Below are positions 34,849 to 43,958 of a stretch of 64,000 nt of DNA, in pieces. The DNA is taken from the NCBI RefSeq assembly GCF_019904175.1, contig NZ_CP061913.1:62001-126000 (forward strand), in the 5' to 3' direction. The first letter of the stretch is position 1. Each line of letters opens with the position of its first letter. The translations under genes were made by a program, and so were the position numbers. The notes beneath the pieces are model-generated. The model searched no databases. It saw nothing but the letters and a program-made list of their open reading frames with translations, and had not been told where the DNA came from. Source of the stretch: Dactylosporangium vinaceum (GTDB taxonomy: Bacteria; Actinomycetota; Actinomycetes; Mycobacteriales; Micromonosporaceae).

Positions 34849-35593
34849 CCTGGGAGAAGGGTTCGGCGTCTGGCGCCTCGGCGACGACGACGCCCTCCTG
34901 ACCATCGTGACGAGCGCGAACGTCGCCTGCGGCTTCCACGCGGGCGACCCGGCGACCATGCGGCGGGTCAGCGACCTCGCGGCCGAGCGCGGGGTGCGGG
35001 TCGGCGCGCAGGTGAGCTACCGCGACCTGGCCGGCTTCGGACGGCGCCGGATCGAGGTGCCGCCGGACGAGCTGGCCGACGAGCTGCGGTACCAGATCGG
35101 CGCGCTCGCCGCGTTCGGCGCAGTCGCGTACGTCAAGCCGCACGGCGCCCTCTACAACACCGCGGCCGTCGACACCGGCCACGCGTCGGCGGTGGTGGCG
35201 GCGGCCGCGGCGGCGGGCGGGCAGCCGGTGCTGTGCCAGCCCGGATCGGTGCTCGCCAGGCTGGCCGCCGAGCGGGGGCTGCGGGTGGTGGGCGAGGGTT
35301 TCGTGGACCGCGGATACCTTCCCGACGGCCGGCTCGTGCCCCGTTCCCAGAGCGGTGCGCTCGTCACCGACGTCGCCGCGGTGGCCGCCCGCGCGGTGCG
35401 GATGGCGGTGGACGGCGTGGTGGAGGCGGTCGACGGGTCAGTCATCCCGATGCCCGTCGAGTCGCTGTGCGTGCACGGCGACAGCCCGGGCGCGGTGGAC
35501 ATGGCCCGGGCCGTGCGGGCGGCGCTCGTCGACGCCGGCGTTGCGGTGGCGGCGTTCACCGGTGCCGAACCGCCGCCTGGCCACGCGAACTGA
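34832..35593 (+). CDS. pxpA: 5-oxoprolinase subunit PxpA (LamB/YcsF family)
   Basis: Third subunit of 5-oxoprolinase, a LamB/YcsF family protein that hydrolyses the phosphorylated 5-oxoproline intermediate. The 253-residue product begins VDLNSDLGEGFGVWRLGDD (read as Met at GTG 34832) and carries SANVACGFHAGDP, GAQVSYRDLAGFGRR, YVKPHGALYN and CVHGDSPGA. GTG 34832 lies inside pxpC (17-base overlap); this start matches the family, while the open frame upstream does not. Confidence 0.93.
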   Translation: MDLNSDLGEGFGVWRLGDDDALLTIVTSANVACGFHAGDPATMRRVSDLAAERGVRVGAQVSYRDLAGFGRRRIEVPPDELADELRYQIGALAAFGAVAYVKPHGALYNTAAVDTGHASAVVAAAAAAGGQPVLCQPGSVLARLAAERGLRVVGEGFVDRGYLPDGRLVPRSQSGALVTDVAAVAARAVRMAVDGVVEAVDGSVIPMPVESLCVHGDSPGAVDMARAVRAALVDAGVAVAAFTGAEPPPGHAN

Positions 35594-35618
35594 GCTGGAC
35601 ACGGTGATCTGACCGGGG

Positions 35619-37460
35619 CTATTCGCCGTCGGTGGCCGCCTCGGCGTCCAGGCCGCGCAGGATCAGGGGCAGCCGGGCCGCGCCGTCGGAGGTGACGCGG
35701 ATCGGGACGCCCCAGTCCTGGCGGGTCAGGTGACAGGCGGGAAACTCCGCGTCCATGTCGCAGGTCGCGGCCTGGGCCGTCACTTGCAGTACCCCCGCCG
35801 CGACGTCTTTGGAAATGACGAGTCGCCGCTGGAGGCTCTGCGTCACGCCCGCACCCTCCAGGAGCAGCTCCGGAGGGGACGCGGAGACCTCGAGGCGGGT
35901 GGCCGGGCCGAAGGACTCGTCGAGCTTCTGGCCCGGGGCCGGCGTGAAGATGAGGTCGAGCTCGACCGCGCCCGGGGCCAGCATCGTGGGCGGGCGCTCG
36001 GTGCGGTGGCGGACGCCGGTGACGTCGATGCCGGCCGCGGCCAGGGTGCCGGCGCCCAGGCGGACCAGGCGGTGGGCGCCCGACTCGACCACGACGATGT
36101 CGCCGTCGGCGGTCACCACCAGGTCGCTCGGCTCGGCCAGGCCGTCGACGACTGTCGAGACGCGCCCGTCGGCGATGCGGCGGACCGCGCCGTTGTACGT
36201 GTCGGCGACGAGCACGCTCCCGTCCGCCAGCGCCAGCACGCCCAGCGGGTGCTGCAGCAGCGCCTGGTCGGCCGGGCCGTCGACGTGGCCGAAGTCGAAC
36301 AGGCCCTGCCCGGCGGCGGTGTGCATCTCGCCGTGCTCGATCCAGCGTACCGCCGACGACTCGCTGTCGGCGATCCACAGCCGCGCCCCGTCCGGCGACG
36401 CCGAGAGCCCGGACGGCTGGGCCATCCAGACCTCGGGCAGCGGGCCGTCCTTGAGCGCCTCGACGGTCGTACCCGCGTACATCCCGGCCGTGCGCTTGAT
36501 CGGGTCGAACCACCACAGCTGGTGGATGCCGGCCATCGCGACCACGACCCGGCCGTCGTACCAGGCCACGTCCCACGGCGAGGACAGGTCCAGCACCAGC
36601 GAGTCGTGGGCCTCGAAGTCGACGGTGCCGCGCCACTGCCGCCCGCTGCCGGCCACGGTGCTCACCTCGCCGGTCTTCAGGTTCAGCCCGCGCAGCAGGT
36701 GGTTGACGGTGTCGGCGATGACGACGTCGTAGCCGGCGATCTCGGCCGTGTGCGGCGGCAGCAGACACAGGCCGCCCGGCTCGGAGAACTCCGGCTCGGT
36801 CCCGTCCTTGCGCCCCCGCTTGCCCGTCCCGAACCGCCGCACGGGCGTCTCGTTGTCGGCGTCGAGCTCCACAATGGACTGATGCGTCGAGTCCGACACC
36901 AGAAAATGCCCGTCGGGCAGCGCCAGCGCCTTGCCGGGAAACCGCAAAAGCGTCAGATCACTGTTTTGTACCGCGTGAAAGCCCGCGCTCGTCCGCAGCG
37001 TGCCCTTGGCCGTGTGGATCTGGACCAGCTCGTCGATGAGCCGGCCGAGCCCTTCGGCGTGGCCCTCGCCGGCCATGTTGGCCACGACGTAGCCCTCGGG
37101 GTCGACAACGGTGAGCGTCGGCCAGGCCTTCGCCGCGTACTGCTGCCACATGTTCAGCTCGGGGTCGTCGAGCACCGGATGGTCGACCCCGTAACGCTCG
37201 ACCGCCTGGGCCAGCGCGACCGGGTCCTTCTCGTGCTCGAACTTCGGGCTGTGCACGCCGATCGTGACGAGCACGTCGGAGTACTTCTCCTCCAGCGGCC
37301 GCAGCTCGTCGAGGACGTGCAGGCAGTTGATGCAGCAGAACGTCCAGAAGTCGAGCAGCACGATCTTGCCGCGCAGCTCGGCCAGGCTCAGCTCCCGCCC
37401 GTCCGTGTTGAGCCAGCCGCGGCCTTTGAGCTGCGGTGCCCGGACCCTGGGGGTGCTCAC
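35619..37460 (-). CDS. thioredoxin-like/NHL-repeat protein (NHLRC2-like)
   Basis: A 613-residue protein with an N-terminal thioredoxin-fold domain (about 1-150; LLDFWTFCCINCLHVL with the CxxC pair) and a beta-propeller of NHL repeats (about 165-490; repeated PxGLxL/ADTVNHLLR-type units), then a C-terminal beta domain. NHLRC2-like proteins are conserved but their reaction is not known. The GTG at 37460 overlaps the upstream gene stop (GTGA), so the protein is translationally coupled to the Pro-rich membrane protein. The propeller has about six blades by eye. Confidence 0.86.
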   Translation of the reverse strand: MSTPRVRAPQLKGRGWLNTDGRELSLAELRGKIVLLDFWTFCCINCLHVLDELRPLEEKYSDVLVTIGVHSPKFEHEKDPVALAQAVERYGVDHPVLDDPELNMWQQYAAKAWPTLTVVDPEGYVVANMAGEGHAEGLGRLIDELVQIHTAKGTLRTSAGFHAVQNSDLTLLRFPGKALALPDGHFLVSDSTHQSIVELDADNETPVRRFGTGKRGRKDGTEPEFSEPGGLCLLPPHTAEIAGYDVVIADTVNHLLRGLNLKTGEVSTVAGSGRQWRGTVDFEAHDSLVLDLSSPWDVAWYDGRVVVAMAGIHQLWWFDPIKRTAGMYAGTTVEALKDGPLPEVWMAQPSGLSASPDGARLWIADSESSAVRWIEHGEMHTAAGQGLFDFGHVDGPADQALLQHPLGVLALADGSVLVADTYNGAVRRIADGRVSTVVDGLAEPSDLVVTADGDIVVVESGAHRLVRLGAGTLAAAGIDVTGVRHRTERPPTMLAPGAVELDLIFTPAPGQKLDESFGPATRLEVSASPPELLLEGAGVTQSLQRRLVISKDVAAGVLQVTAQAATCDMDAEFPACHLTRQDWGVPIRVTSDGAARLPLILRGLDAEAATDGE

Positions 37461-39619
37461 TTCTCGGCGGCCGGGCGGAGGCACAGGACCTGGTCCTTCT
37501 CGCCCTTGTGCTGCAGGACGATGTACGGCTGGGCGGCGTCGGAGCAGCTCTCCGGCTTGTCCACCTTGGACACGATGCGGAACGCGTCCTTGCTGCCGCA
37601 GTCGACACCCGTCGCCGAGTCCCCGTCCTGCTTCACGCAGGAGTTGACCGCGAAGCTGGTGCCGCCGGCATTGCTGATCTTCACCACGATCGCCGTGCCG
37701 GCCACCGCCACCAGGAACACGGCGGCGACGATCAGCAGGCCGATGAGCAGCCCACGCTTGCTCTTGACCGGCGGCTCGGGGGTCGGGATCGGCTCACCCT
37801 CGACCGGCGGCATGTCCGGCTGGTGCTCACCCGGCAGGTTCACCAGGTCGCCGTACCGCGGGGTGCCCGCGGCCGGGAACTGCCCGGTCGCCGGCGGGGC
37901 CGACGTCTGATACGTCCCGCCGACGGTCGCCGGGGGCCCGCTGAACTGCTGGTTGTCACCGTACGGCGGCGCGCTCGACGGCGGCGCGCCGTACACCGAG
38001 GACGTGGCGGGCGGCGCGCTGGACGGGAACGGCGGCGCGCTGGCCGGTTGGTTGCCGTAGGGCGGGGCGCTCGCGGGCTGCGTTGCGCCGTAGGGCGGGG
38101 CGCTGGCGGGCTGGGCTGTTCCGTACGGCGAGGCGCTCGCGGGCGGGGCGGACGTGGGCGCGGCTCCACCGGCGGGTGGGACCGAGGCGCGGGCACCGTA
38201 CGTGCGCGGGCCCGGGTCCGGTGGGATCTGGCCGAGGTTGACCGGGGCCGGGACCTCGGGGGCGGCGGCTGCGGGCGGGACCTGGGCGCTTCCCGAGGGG
38301 ACCTGGGCCGAGCCGGAGGGGACGCGCGCGCTGCCGGTCGGGATGCGGGCCGAGCCGGAGGCGACCCCGGGCGCGCCGGCGCCGGAGGACGGGGCCGCTT
38401 GCTGGGGCGAGGACGGTGCCCACGGGTTCTGGTCCGGGTGCTCCGGCCCGCCCGGGTACTGATCGTCGCTGCCGGCTCCCTGGCTCGCGGGCCCGTGGTT
38501 CCCGGTGCCCTGGTTCCCGGGGCTCTGGTTTCCCGCGCTCTGGTTGGCCGGCGTGAAACCGGGGAAGCTGCCGACCGGGCCGCGGGTGTCGGCGGGCGGG
38601 GCGACGGCGGGCGGCGGCGGAGCGGCCTGGCCGTAGGTCGTCGGGACGCCGGCCGAGCCGTACGTGGTGCCGGGAGCGGCCGCGCCCGACGTCGGCGCCG
38701 ACGTCGGGCCGGGCACGGAGGCCGAGCCGTAGGTGCCGGAGACGCTCGCCGAGCCGCTGGCACCCGGGACGCGGGCCGAGCCGGACGACGGGCCCGCGCC
38801 ACCGGCCGCGCCGCCCTGGGCGCTCGGCACCACCCACTGCGGGCCGGAGCCTTCCGACGTGGCCGCACCGGGACCGCCGGGGACACTTGCCGAGCCGGAC
38901 GCGCCCGGAACGCCGGCCGAGCCCGATGCGCCCGGCACGCCGGCGGACCCGGGGACGCTCGCGGAGCCGCTGGCGCCGGGGACGCCGGCCGAGCCCGAGG
39001 CGGACTGGTGGGGCGGCAGAGCCTGGGCCGGCATCGGGAACTGCGGCGGGACCGCGGCGGCCGGCGGCGGGTCATACGGTCCGGGCGGCGCCGACGTGGG
39101 CTGCCCGTAGTGGCCGGGCGGCGGGCTCGACGGCGGGTCGTATGCGTTGGGCGGCGGCGATACGGGCTGCCCGTACTGGCCGGGCGGTGCCGACGTGGGC
39201 TGTCCGTAGTGGCCGGGCGGGCTCGACTGCGGCGCGTACGGTCCGGCGGGCGGCGGGGAGCCCGGCGGCGGGTCGAAGGGGCCTGGGGGTGGAGACGTGG
39301 GCTGCCCGTACTGGCCGGAGGGCGGCGGGAACGAGCCCGCGGCCGGCGGCGGGTAGGAGGCTGCGGCGGGCGGGTAGGAGCCGGGCGGGGGCGGGTAGGC
39401 GCCGCCGGGTGGCGGACCGGCCGGGCCGGCGGGTGGGAACGGGCCGGGGCGGGCGGCGTCGTCCTGGTCGTTCGGGTGGGGCTGGGGCGGGACCTGAGGA
39501 GGCGAGGAGGGGACGGGGACCGACGCCTTCGCGCGCACGGCCGGGGCCCGGCCGGACGGCGGCGTGCTCGCCGCAGCCTCGTCCGGCTGATCGGACGGGT
39601 GCTGCTGGTCGGACGTCAT
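37457..39619 (-). CDS. large Pro/Ala/Ser-rich single-pass membrane protein with LppU-like C-terminal domain
   Basis: A 720-residue protein. The first 600 or so residues are disordered and dominated by Pro/Gly/Ala/Ser repeats, with families such as SASVPG/SAGVPGASG, GSARVPSGSAQVP, QPTSAPPGPYD and QPASAPPYG. A membrane helix lies near 622-648, and a C-terminal domain of 72 residues carries four cysteines (NSCVKQ, VDCGSK, ESCSDA, VLCLRP), probably two disulfides outside the cell, resembling LppU-type domains. ATG 39619 follows AGGAGG; the open frame extends further upstream without support. It is coupled by GTGA overlap to the thioredoxin/NHL protein, which could serve the disulfides. Confidence 0.8.
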   Translation of the reverse strand: MTSDQQHPSDQPDEAAASTPPSGRAPAVRAKASVPVPSSPPQVPPQPHPNDQDDAARPGPFPPAGPAGPPPGGAYPPPPGSYPPAAASYPPPAAGSFPPPSGQYGQPTSPPPGPFDPPPGSPPPAGPYAPQSSPPGHYGQPTSAPPGQYGQPVSPPPNAYDPPSSPPPGHYGQPTSAPPGPYDPPPAAAVPPQFPMPAQALPPHQSASGSAGVPGASGSASVPGSAGVPGASGSAGVPGASGSASVPGGPGAATSEGSGPQWVVPSAQGGAAGGAGPSSGSARVPGASGSASVSGTYGSASVPGPTSAPTSGAAAPGTTYGSAGVPTTYGQAAPPPPAVAPPADTRGPVGSFPGFTPANQSAGNQSPGNQGTGNHGPASQGAGSDDQYPGGPEHPDQNPWAPSSPQQAAPSSGAGAPGVASGSARIPTGSARVPSGSAQVPSGSAQVPPAAAAPEVPAPVNLGQIPPDPGPRTYGARASVPPAGGAAPTSAPPASASPYGTAQPASAPPYGATQPASAPPYGNQPASAPPFPSSAPPATSSVYGAPPSSAPPYGDNQQFSGPPATVGGTYQTSAPPATGQFPAAGTPRYGDLVNLPGEHQPDMPPVEGEPIPTPEPPVKSKRGLLIGLLIVAAVFLVAVAGTAIVVKISNAGGTSFAVNSCVKQDGDSATGVDCGSKDAFRIVSKVDKPESCSDAAQPYIVLQHKGEKDQVLCLRPAAEK

Positions 39620-39764
39620 GCGTGCCTCCTGTTGGTCAGACCCCGACCGTAGTCGACCGGTGAGTGACATCCCAGAGCCGGTACCGAGGTTCGTCGGTTC
39701 GGATGCCAAGCAAACCAGTACCGGACAACAGATCCATAACCACCCTGCTCCGTCCGGGTACACA

Positions 39765-39805
39765 GAACCGCCCCGGTCCGGGGAGGAAGCGGACCGGGGC
39801 GGTTC
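39765..39805. terminator. hairpin, 16-base arms
   Basis: GAACCGCCCCGGTCCG and its exact reverse complement separated by 9 bases, just downstream of the 44-residue gene at 39829-39963 and upstream of the Pro-rich protein gene. Likely terminator of the small gene. Confidence 0.8.
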
Positions 39806-39828
39806 AGGGGGCGGCGCGCAACGTCGGC

Positions 39829-39963
39829 CTAGTTCCGATCGATCATGGCGTAGAGCTCGTCGCGGAGGGCGACGGACGGGTTCTTGGCGATCGCGCGCTC
39901 GATGGCGTTCACGCGGCGGGCGACGACGCGGCGGGCCTTGATGCGCTCGAACAGTGTGCTCAT
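39829..39963 (-). CDS. small basic helical protein (44 residues)
   Basis: Reads MSTLFERIKARRVVARRVNA and on to ALRDELYAMIDRN. The GAGGAG Shine-Dalgarno sequence 6 bases upstream, the codon use and the terminator directly after it all support a real gene. The product is almost wholly helical and strongly basic in its first half; DNA, RNA or membrane-surface binding is possible but not shown. No family recognised by name. It is monocistronic. Confidence 0.75.
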   Translation of the reverse strand: MSTLFERIKARRVVARRVNAIERAIAKNPSVALRDELYAMIDRN

Positions 39964-40226
39964 GACTGCTCCTCAGATGTGGTGTGTAAGGGCTGTTAAT
40001 GCCTCACATCCATTACACGCCTCCAGGGAGATCAACTTCTACTGAATAAGGGGTGATGCGGCACACCCGCCGACGATTCGTAGGCAGATACCCAGCGCAA
40101 ACACCCAGTTCGTCGGCCATATGACAGCTGGAGCGCTCCCAGGCCCGAGCCACTTCCCCTGGATTGGCCTGCCTCTGACCTGGCTCAGCACTCGGCGGGT
40201 GCGCTCGTCGCACCCCGGTTCTCCGG

Positions 40227-40330
40227 CGATAAGTCGGGCGCTCCGCACCGCGACTTATCAGATTTATACGTCGCCAGGGTATATGTCCGATATGTCGAGC
40301 GAAGCGTGGCGCGGAGCGCCCGACATATCG
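40227..40330. repeat. dispersed hairpin repeat, locus 1 (both module types)
   Basis: Type I module: GATAAGTCG (40228-40236) pairs with CGACTTATC (40251-40259). Type II module: CGATATGTCG (40288-40297) pairs with CGACATATCG (40321-40330) around an inner GC-rich stem. Related copies stand at 47331, 59328 and 60895. Confidence 0.7.
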
Positions 40331-40362
40331 CGTGACGCCCCGCGTCGAGGTGGCTCGACATG

Positions 40363-40397
40363 GAGATGGCCCCGCGCTCACCGCGCGGGGCCATCTC
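40363..40397 (-). terminator. terminator of the 2-oxoacid dehydrogenase operon
   Basis: Perfect 15-base arms GAGATGGCCCCGCGC and GCGCGGGGCCATCTC with a 5-base loop, 15 bases after the E2 stop on the minus strand. Confidence 0.88.
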
Positions 40398-40411
40398 TTG
40401 CAACGGGTTCG

Positions 40412-41827
40412 TCAGCTCCAGGCCAGCATGGCTGCCTCTGGATCTTCCAGGTATGCGCCTACGTCGCGGAGGAACTTGGAGCCCAGCTCGCCGTCGATGA
40501 TGCGGTGGTCGAACGACAGGCCCAGGGTGGTCACCTGGCGGACCTTGATCTTGCCCTTGTGGACCCAGGGCTGGTCGCGCACTGCGCCGAAGACCAGGAT
40601 GGCCGACTCGCCGGGAGGCAGGATCGGGGTGCCGGTGTCGACGCCGAAGACGCCCACGCTGGTGATGGTGAAGGTGCCCCCGGCCATGTCGGCCGGAGGG
40701 GTCTTGCCGTCGCGGGCCGTGTTGACCAGGGCGGTCATCGCGTCGGCCAGCTCTCGGGTGGTCAGGTCCTGGGCGTCCTTGATGTTCGGGACGATCAGGC
40801 CGCGCTGGGTGGCGGCCGCGATGCCCAGGTTGACGTAGTGCTTGACGACGATCTCGTCGCCGGCCCAGGTGGAGTTGACCATCGGGTAGCGGCGCAGGGC
40901 CAGCAGGCAGGCCTTGGCCACGATCAGCAACGGGGAGACCCGGGCGTCGGACCAGTCGCGCTTGGACTTCAGGCGGTCCAGGGCCTTCATCGACCTGGTC
41001 ACGTCGACAGTCAGGAACTCGGTCACGTGCGGTGCGGTGAACGCGCTGGCCACCATGTTTTCGGCGGTCAGCTTGCGCACGCCCTTGACCGGGATGCGCT
41101 CCTCCCGCTCGCTCGGAGCGCGGGCCGGGCCGCGAGCCTGACCCTGAGACTGGGCCGGCGGTGCGGACTGGGCGCCGAGCACGTCGTCGCGGGTGATCGA
41201 GCCCTGCGGGCCGCTGCCCGTGAGCGTGGCCAGGTCGATGCCGAGGTCGCGGGCCAGTTTGCGGACCGGGGGCTTGGCCAGGACGGTGCCGTTGCGGTTG
41301 GCGACGCCTGCCGGTGCCGCGGGGACCGGCGGTGCCGGCTGGGGCTGTGGTGCCGGTGCGGGCTCTGGAGGTACAGATGCCGATGTTGCTTGTGTCGTGA
41401 CCCTCGTGCGCCGCTTGGCCGCCGTCGTCCGGGGGCCGTAGCCCACCAGCACCGGCGTCCGGCCGCCCGCGACGGGGCCGCCGACCATGCCCGGCTCGAC
41501 CGGAGCGTCACCGGCCACCTCGACCGCGGCCAGGGACGCGGCCGAGGGCTGGGGCAGCCCGGCCGGCAGGTCGCCGGCGCCGGGATCGGTGTCGATGGCG
41601 ATGATCGGGTGACCGACCTCGACCATCGTGCCCTCGGGGTGGTGGATGCGAACGACCTTGCCGGCCCACTTCGCCGGGATCTCGACGGCGGCCTTGGCCG
41701 TCTCGACCTCGACGATCGGCTGGTTGAGCGCGATCGTGTCGCCCTCGGCCACCAGCCATTTGAGGATCTCGCCCTCGGTGAGCCCCTCGCCCAGGTCGGG
41801 CAGGTTGAACTCCTTGACCCTGCTCAT
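40412..41827 (-). CDS. dihydrolipoamide acyltransferase E2 (branched-chain 2-oxoacid dehydrogenase type)
   Basis: E2 core of a 2-oxoacid dehydrogenase complex: accepts the acyl group from E1 on a swinging lipoyl arm and passes it to CoA. The 471-residue protein has one lipoyl domain (about 3-78, Lys45 in ETAKAAVE), a Pro/Ala linker, an E1/E3-binding domain (about 205-240, VRKLARDLGIDLATLTGSGP) and a catalytic domain with His441/Asp445 in SFDHRIIDG. It starts 14 bases after E1beta stops. The single lipoyl domain and split E1 suggest the branched-chain type (Bkd); pyruvate or acetoin cannot be excluded. Confidence 0.92.
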   Translation of the reverse strand: MSRVKEFNLPDLGEGLTEGEILKWLVAEGDTIALNQPIVEVETAKAAVEIPAKWAGKVVRIHHPEGTMVEVGHPIIAIDTDPGAGDLPAGLPQPSAASLAAVEVAGDAPVEPGMVGGPVAGGRTPVLVGYGPRTTAAKRRTRVTTQATSASVPPEPAPAPQPQPAPPVPAAPAGVANRNGTVLAKPPVRKLARDLGIDLATLTGSGPQGSITRDDVLGAQSAPPAQSQGQARGPARAPSEREERIPVKGVRKLTAENMVASAFTAPHVTEFLTVDVTRSMKALDRLKSKRDWSDARVSPLLIVAKACLLALRRYPMVNSTWAGDEIVVKHYVNLGIAAATQRGLIVPNIKDAQDLTTRELADAMTALVNTARDGKTPPADMAGGTFTITSVGVFGVDTGTPILPPGESAILVFGAVRDQPWVHKGKIKVRQVTTLGLSFDHRIIDGELGSKFLRDVGAYLEDPEAAMLAWS

Positions 41828-41841
41828 GTGCGCGCGGCCCC

Positions 41842-42825
41842 CTAGAACCCGTACGAGCGGTCGACGGCGTCGAGCACCCGGTCGAGGTCCGGCAGGTACT
41901 CCTCTTCCACGCGCGCGGCGGGGTAGGGCGTGTCGAAGCCGGTGACGCGCAGGACGGGAGCCTCCAGGGAGTAGAAGCACTCCTCGGTGATCCGGGCCGC
42001 GACCTCGGAGCCGAGGCCGAGGTTGCCGGGTGCCTCGTGGACGACGACGGCGCGGCCGGTGCGGCGGACCGAGTCGTACACCGGGGCCATGTCCAGCGGG
42101 GACAGTGTGCGCAGGTCGATCACCTCGAGCGAGCGGCCGTCCTCCTCGGCCGCCGCGGCGGCGTCGAGGGCGGTGCGGACCATCGGGCCGTATGCGATCA
42201 CGGTGGCGTCGGTGCCGGCCCGCACGACGCGGGAGGTGTGCAGCGGCAGTGCGGCCGCGTCGTAGTTGACCTCGCCCTTTTCCCAGTAGCGGCGCTTGGG
42301 CTCCATGAAGATGATCGGGTCGTCGGACTCGATCGACTGCTGGATCATCCAGTACGCGTCGTCGGGGTTGGCGCACGAGACGACCTTGAGGCCGGCGGTG
42401 TGCGCGAAGTACGCCTCGGGGGACTCCGAGTGGTGCTCGACCGCGCCGATGCCGCCGCCGAACGGGATGCGGATGACGATCGGCAGGCTCAGCTTCCCGC
42501 CCGAGCGGTAATGGATCTTCGCGACCTGGGAGACGATCTGGTCGTAGGCCGGGTAGACGAAGCCGTCGAACTGGATCTCGCAGACCGGGCGGTAGCCGCG
42601 GATGGCCAGGCCGACGGCGGTACCGATGATGCCGGACTCGGCCAGCGGCGTGTCGATGACCCGGTCCTCGCCGAAGTCCTTCTGCAGCCCGTCGGTGATC
42701 CGGAAGACGCCGCCCAGCTTGCCGACGTCCTCACCCATGATCAGGACCTTGTCGTCGTGCTCCATGGCGCGGCGCAGGCCGGTGTTGAGCGCCTTGCCCA
42801 TCGTCAGCGTCTCGGCGGCGGCCAT
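41842..42825 (-). CDS. 2-oxoacid dehydrogenase E1 component, beta subunit
   Basis: Beta subunit of the thiamine-diphosphate-dependent E1, which together with E1alpha decarboxylates the 2-oxoacid. The 327-residue product has the transketolase pyrimidine-binding region (MGEDVGKLGGVFRIT, DTPLAESGIIG, FVYPAYDQIVSQ) and the C-terminal domain (VIDLRTLSPLDM, VHEAPGNLGLGSE). ATG 42825 overlaps the E1alpha stop (ATGA), so the two E1 subunits are translated in fixed ratio. Confidence 0.94.
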   Translation of the reverse strand: MAAAETLTMGKALNTGLRRAMEHDDKVLIMGEDVGKLGGVFRITDGLQKDFGEDRVIDTPLAESGIIGTAVGLAIRGYRPVCEIQFDGFVYPAYDQIVSQVAKIHYRSGGKLSLPIVIRIPFGGGIGAVEHHSESPEAYFAHTAGLKVVSCANPDDAYWMIQQSIESDDPIIFMEPKRRYWEKGEVNYDAAALPLHTSRVVRAGTDATVIAYGPMVRTALDAAAAAEEDGRSLEVIDLRTLSPLDMAPVYDSVRRTGRAVVVHEAPGNLGLGSEVAARITEECFYSLEAPVLRVTGFDTPYPAARVEEEYLPDLDRVLDAVDRSYGF

Positions 42826-43958
42826 CAGTGCCCACTCCCCTCGAAGGACGCGAGGTACCTGGTGAACTGTTCCTTCTGCTGCGCGAGCTCGGGGGAGCCG
42901 TGCGGGTACACGTGGTCGAACATCGTCTTCGGGTCGGGGTCCGGCAGGGCCAGCACCCGCTCGCGCAGGTTGACGGCGGCCACCCGGGCCTCCTCGTCGA
43001 CCGCGTCGAAGTAGTCGTCCTGGGCCAGGCCCTGCTTGGTCAGGAACGCCCGGAGCCGCTTGATCGGGTCCTTGGCCTGCCACGCCTCGACCTCGCTCGC
43101 GATGCGGTAGCGGGTCGGGTCGTCGGAGGTGGTGTGGGCGCCCATCCGGTACGTGTACGCCTCGATGAGCGAGGGCCCCTGCCCGTGCCGCGCGTCGTCG
43201 AGCGCTTTGCGGGTCACCGCGTAGCACGCGAGCACGTCGTTGCCGTCGACGCGCAGGCCCGGAAAGCCGAAACCGCTGGCTCGGTGGTACAGCGGGACGC
43301 GGGTCTGGCGCTCGAGAGGCTCACTGATGGCGTACTGGTTGTTCTGGCAGAAGAACACCAGCGGCGCATTGAACACCGACGCCCAGATGTAGGCCTCGTT
43401 CACGTCGCCCTGACTGGTGGCGCCGTCCCCGAAGTAGGCGATGACGGCCTCGCCGTCATCGGACCCGACCTTGCCGTCCTTGGTGATGCCCATGGCGTAG
43501 CCGGTCGCGTGGAGCGTCTGCGCACCGATGACGATCGTGTAGGTGTTGAACTTGAACTCGTTGGGGTCCCAGGCGCCCTGGTCGACCCCGCGGAACAGGC
43601 GCAACGGCATGATCGGGTCGACGCCGCGGGTGTAGAGGACGCCGTGCTCGCGGTACGTCGGGAAGGCCATGTCCTGCGCGCGCAGTGCCCGGCCCGAGCC
43701 GACCTGCGCCGCCTCCTGGCCCAGCAGGCTCGCCCAGATCCCCAGCTCACCCTGGCGCTGCAGCGCGGTGGCCTCGGCGTCGAGCTTCCGGACCACGACC
43801 AGGTCGTGGTAGAGCGAGCGGTACTCGTCATCGGTGAAGTCGACCGAGTAGTCGGGGTGTTCGACCCGGTCCCCTTCGGGGGTGAGCAGCTGCACGAACG
43901 CGGGTTCCGGCGCGGCCCGTGTCCCTGACGCCCGGGCCTTGACTTCGCCCTTCGCCAT
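42825..43958 (-). CDS. 2-oxoacid dehydrogenase E1 component, alpha subunit
   Basis: Thiamine-diphosphate-binding E1alpha of a branched-chain-type 2-oxoacid dehydrogenase. In the 377-residue product the TPP motif runs from GDGATSQGD to CQNNQYAIS, with a phosphorylation-loop-like YRMGAHTTSDDPTRYR region. ATG 43958 is chosen for its GGGAG site 8 bases upstream and the family-like N-terminus. It is the first gene of the E1alpha-E1beta-E2 operon; no E3 is in the window, so a shared lipoamide dehydrogenase must serve it. A GGGCATGACC palindrome about 100 bases upstream may be its operator. Confidence 0.94.
   Translation of the reverse strand: MAKGEVKARASGTRAAPEPAFVQLLTPEGDRVEHPDYSVDFTDDEYRSLYHDLVVVRKLDAEATALQRQGELGIWASLLGQEAAQVGSGRALRAQDMAFPTYREHGVLYTRGVDPIMPLRLFRGVDQGAWDPNEFKFNTYTIVIGAQTLHATGYAMGITKDGKVGSDDGEAVIAYFGDGATSQGDVNEAYIWASVFNAPLVFFCQNNQYAISEPLERQTRVPLYHRASGFGFPGLRVDGNDVLACYAVTRKALDDARHGQGPSLIEAYTYRMGAHTTSDDPTRYRIASEVEAWQAKDPIKRLRAFLTKQGLAQDDYFDAVDEEARVAAVNLRERVLALPDPDPKTMFDHVYPHGSPELAQQKEQFTRYLASFEGSGH

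Larger units (their letters stand above)
39964..40411. other. 448-base intergenic region
   Basis: Holds the promoter side of the 44-residue gene, the two-module hairpin repeat (40227-40330) and the terminator of the dehydrogenase operon (40363-40397). No coding signal is visible. Confidence 0.7.

Noticed and set aside
35730..37910. 726-codon plus-strand frame opposite the thioredoxin/NHL gene
   Set aside because: It lacks any fold or motif, while the minus-strand frame has a CxxC thioredoxin domain and NHL blades.
37436..39652. Long plus-strand frame across the Pro-rich gene
   Set aside because: It is the antisense of a strongly repetitive coding sequence and reads as Gly/Arg repeats; the minus frame has a membrane helix, Cys domain, Shine-Dalgarno and coupled neighbour.
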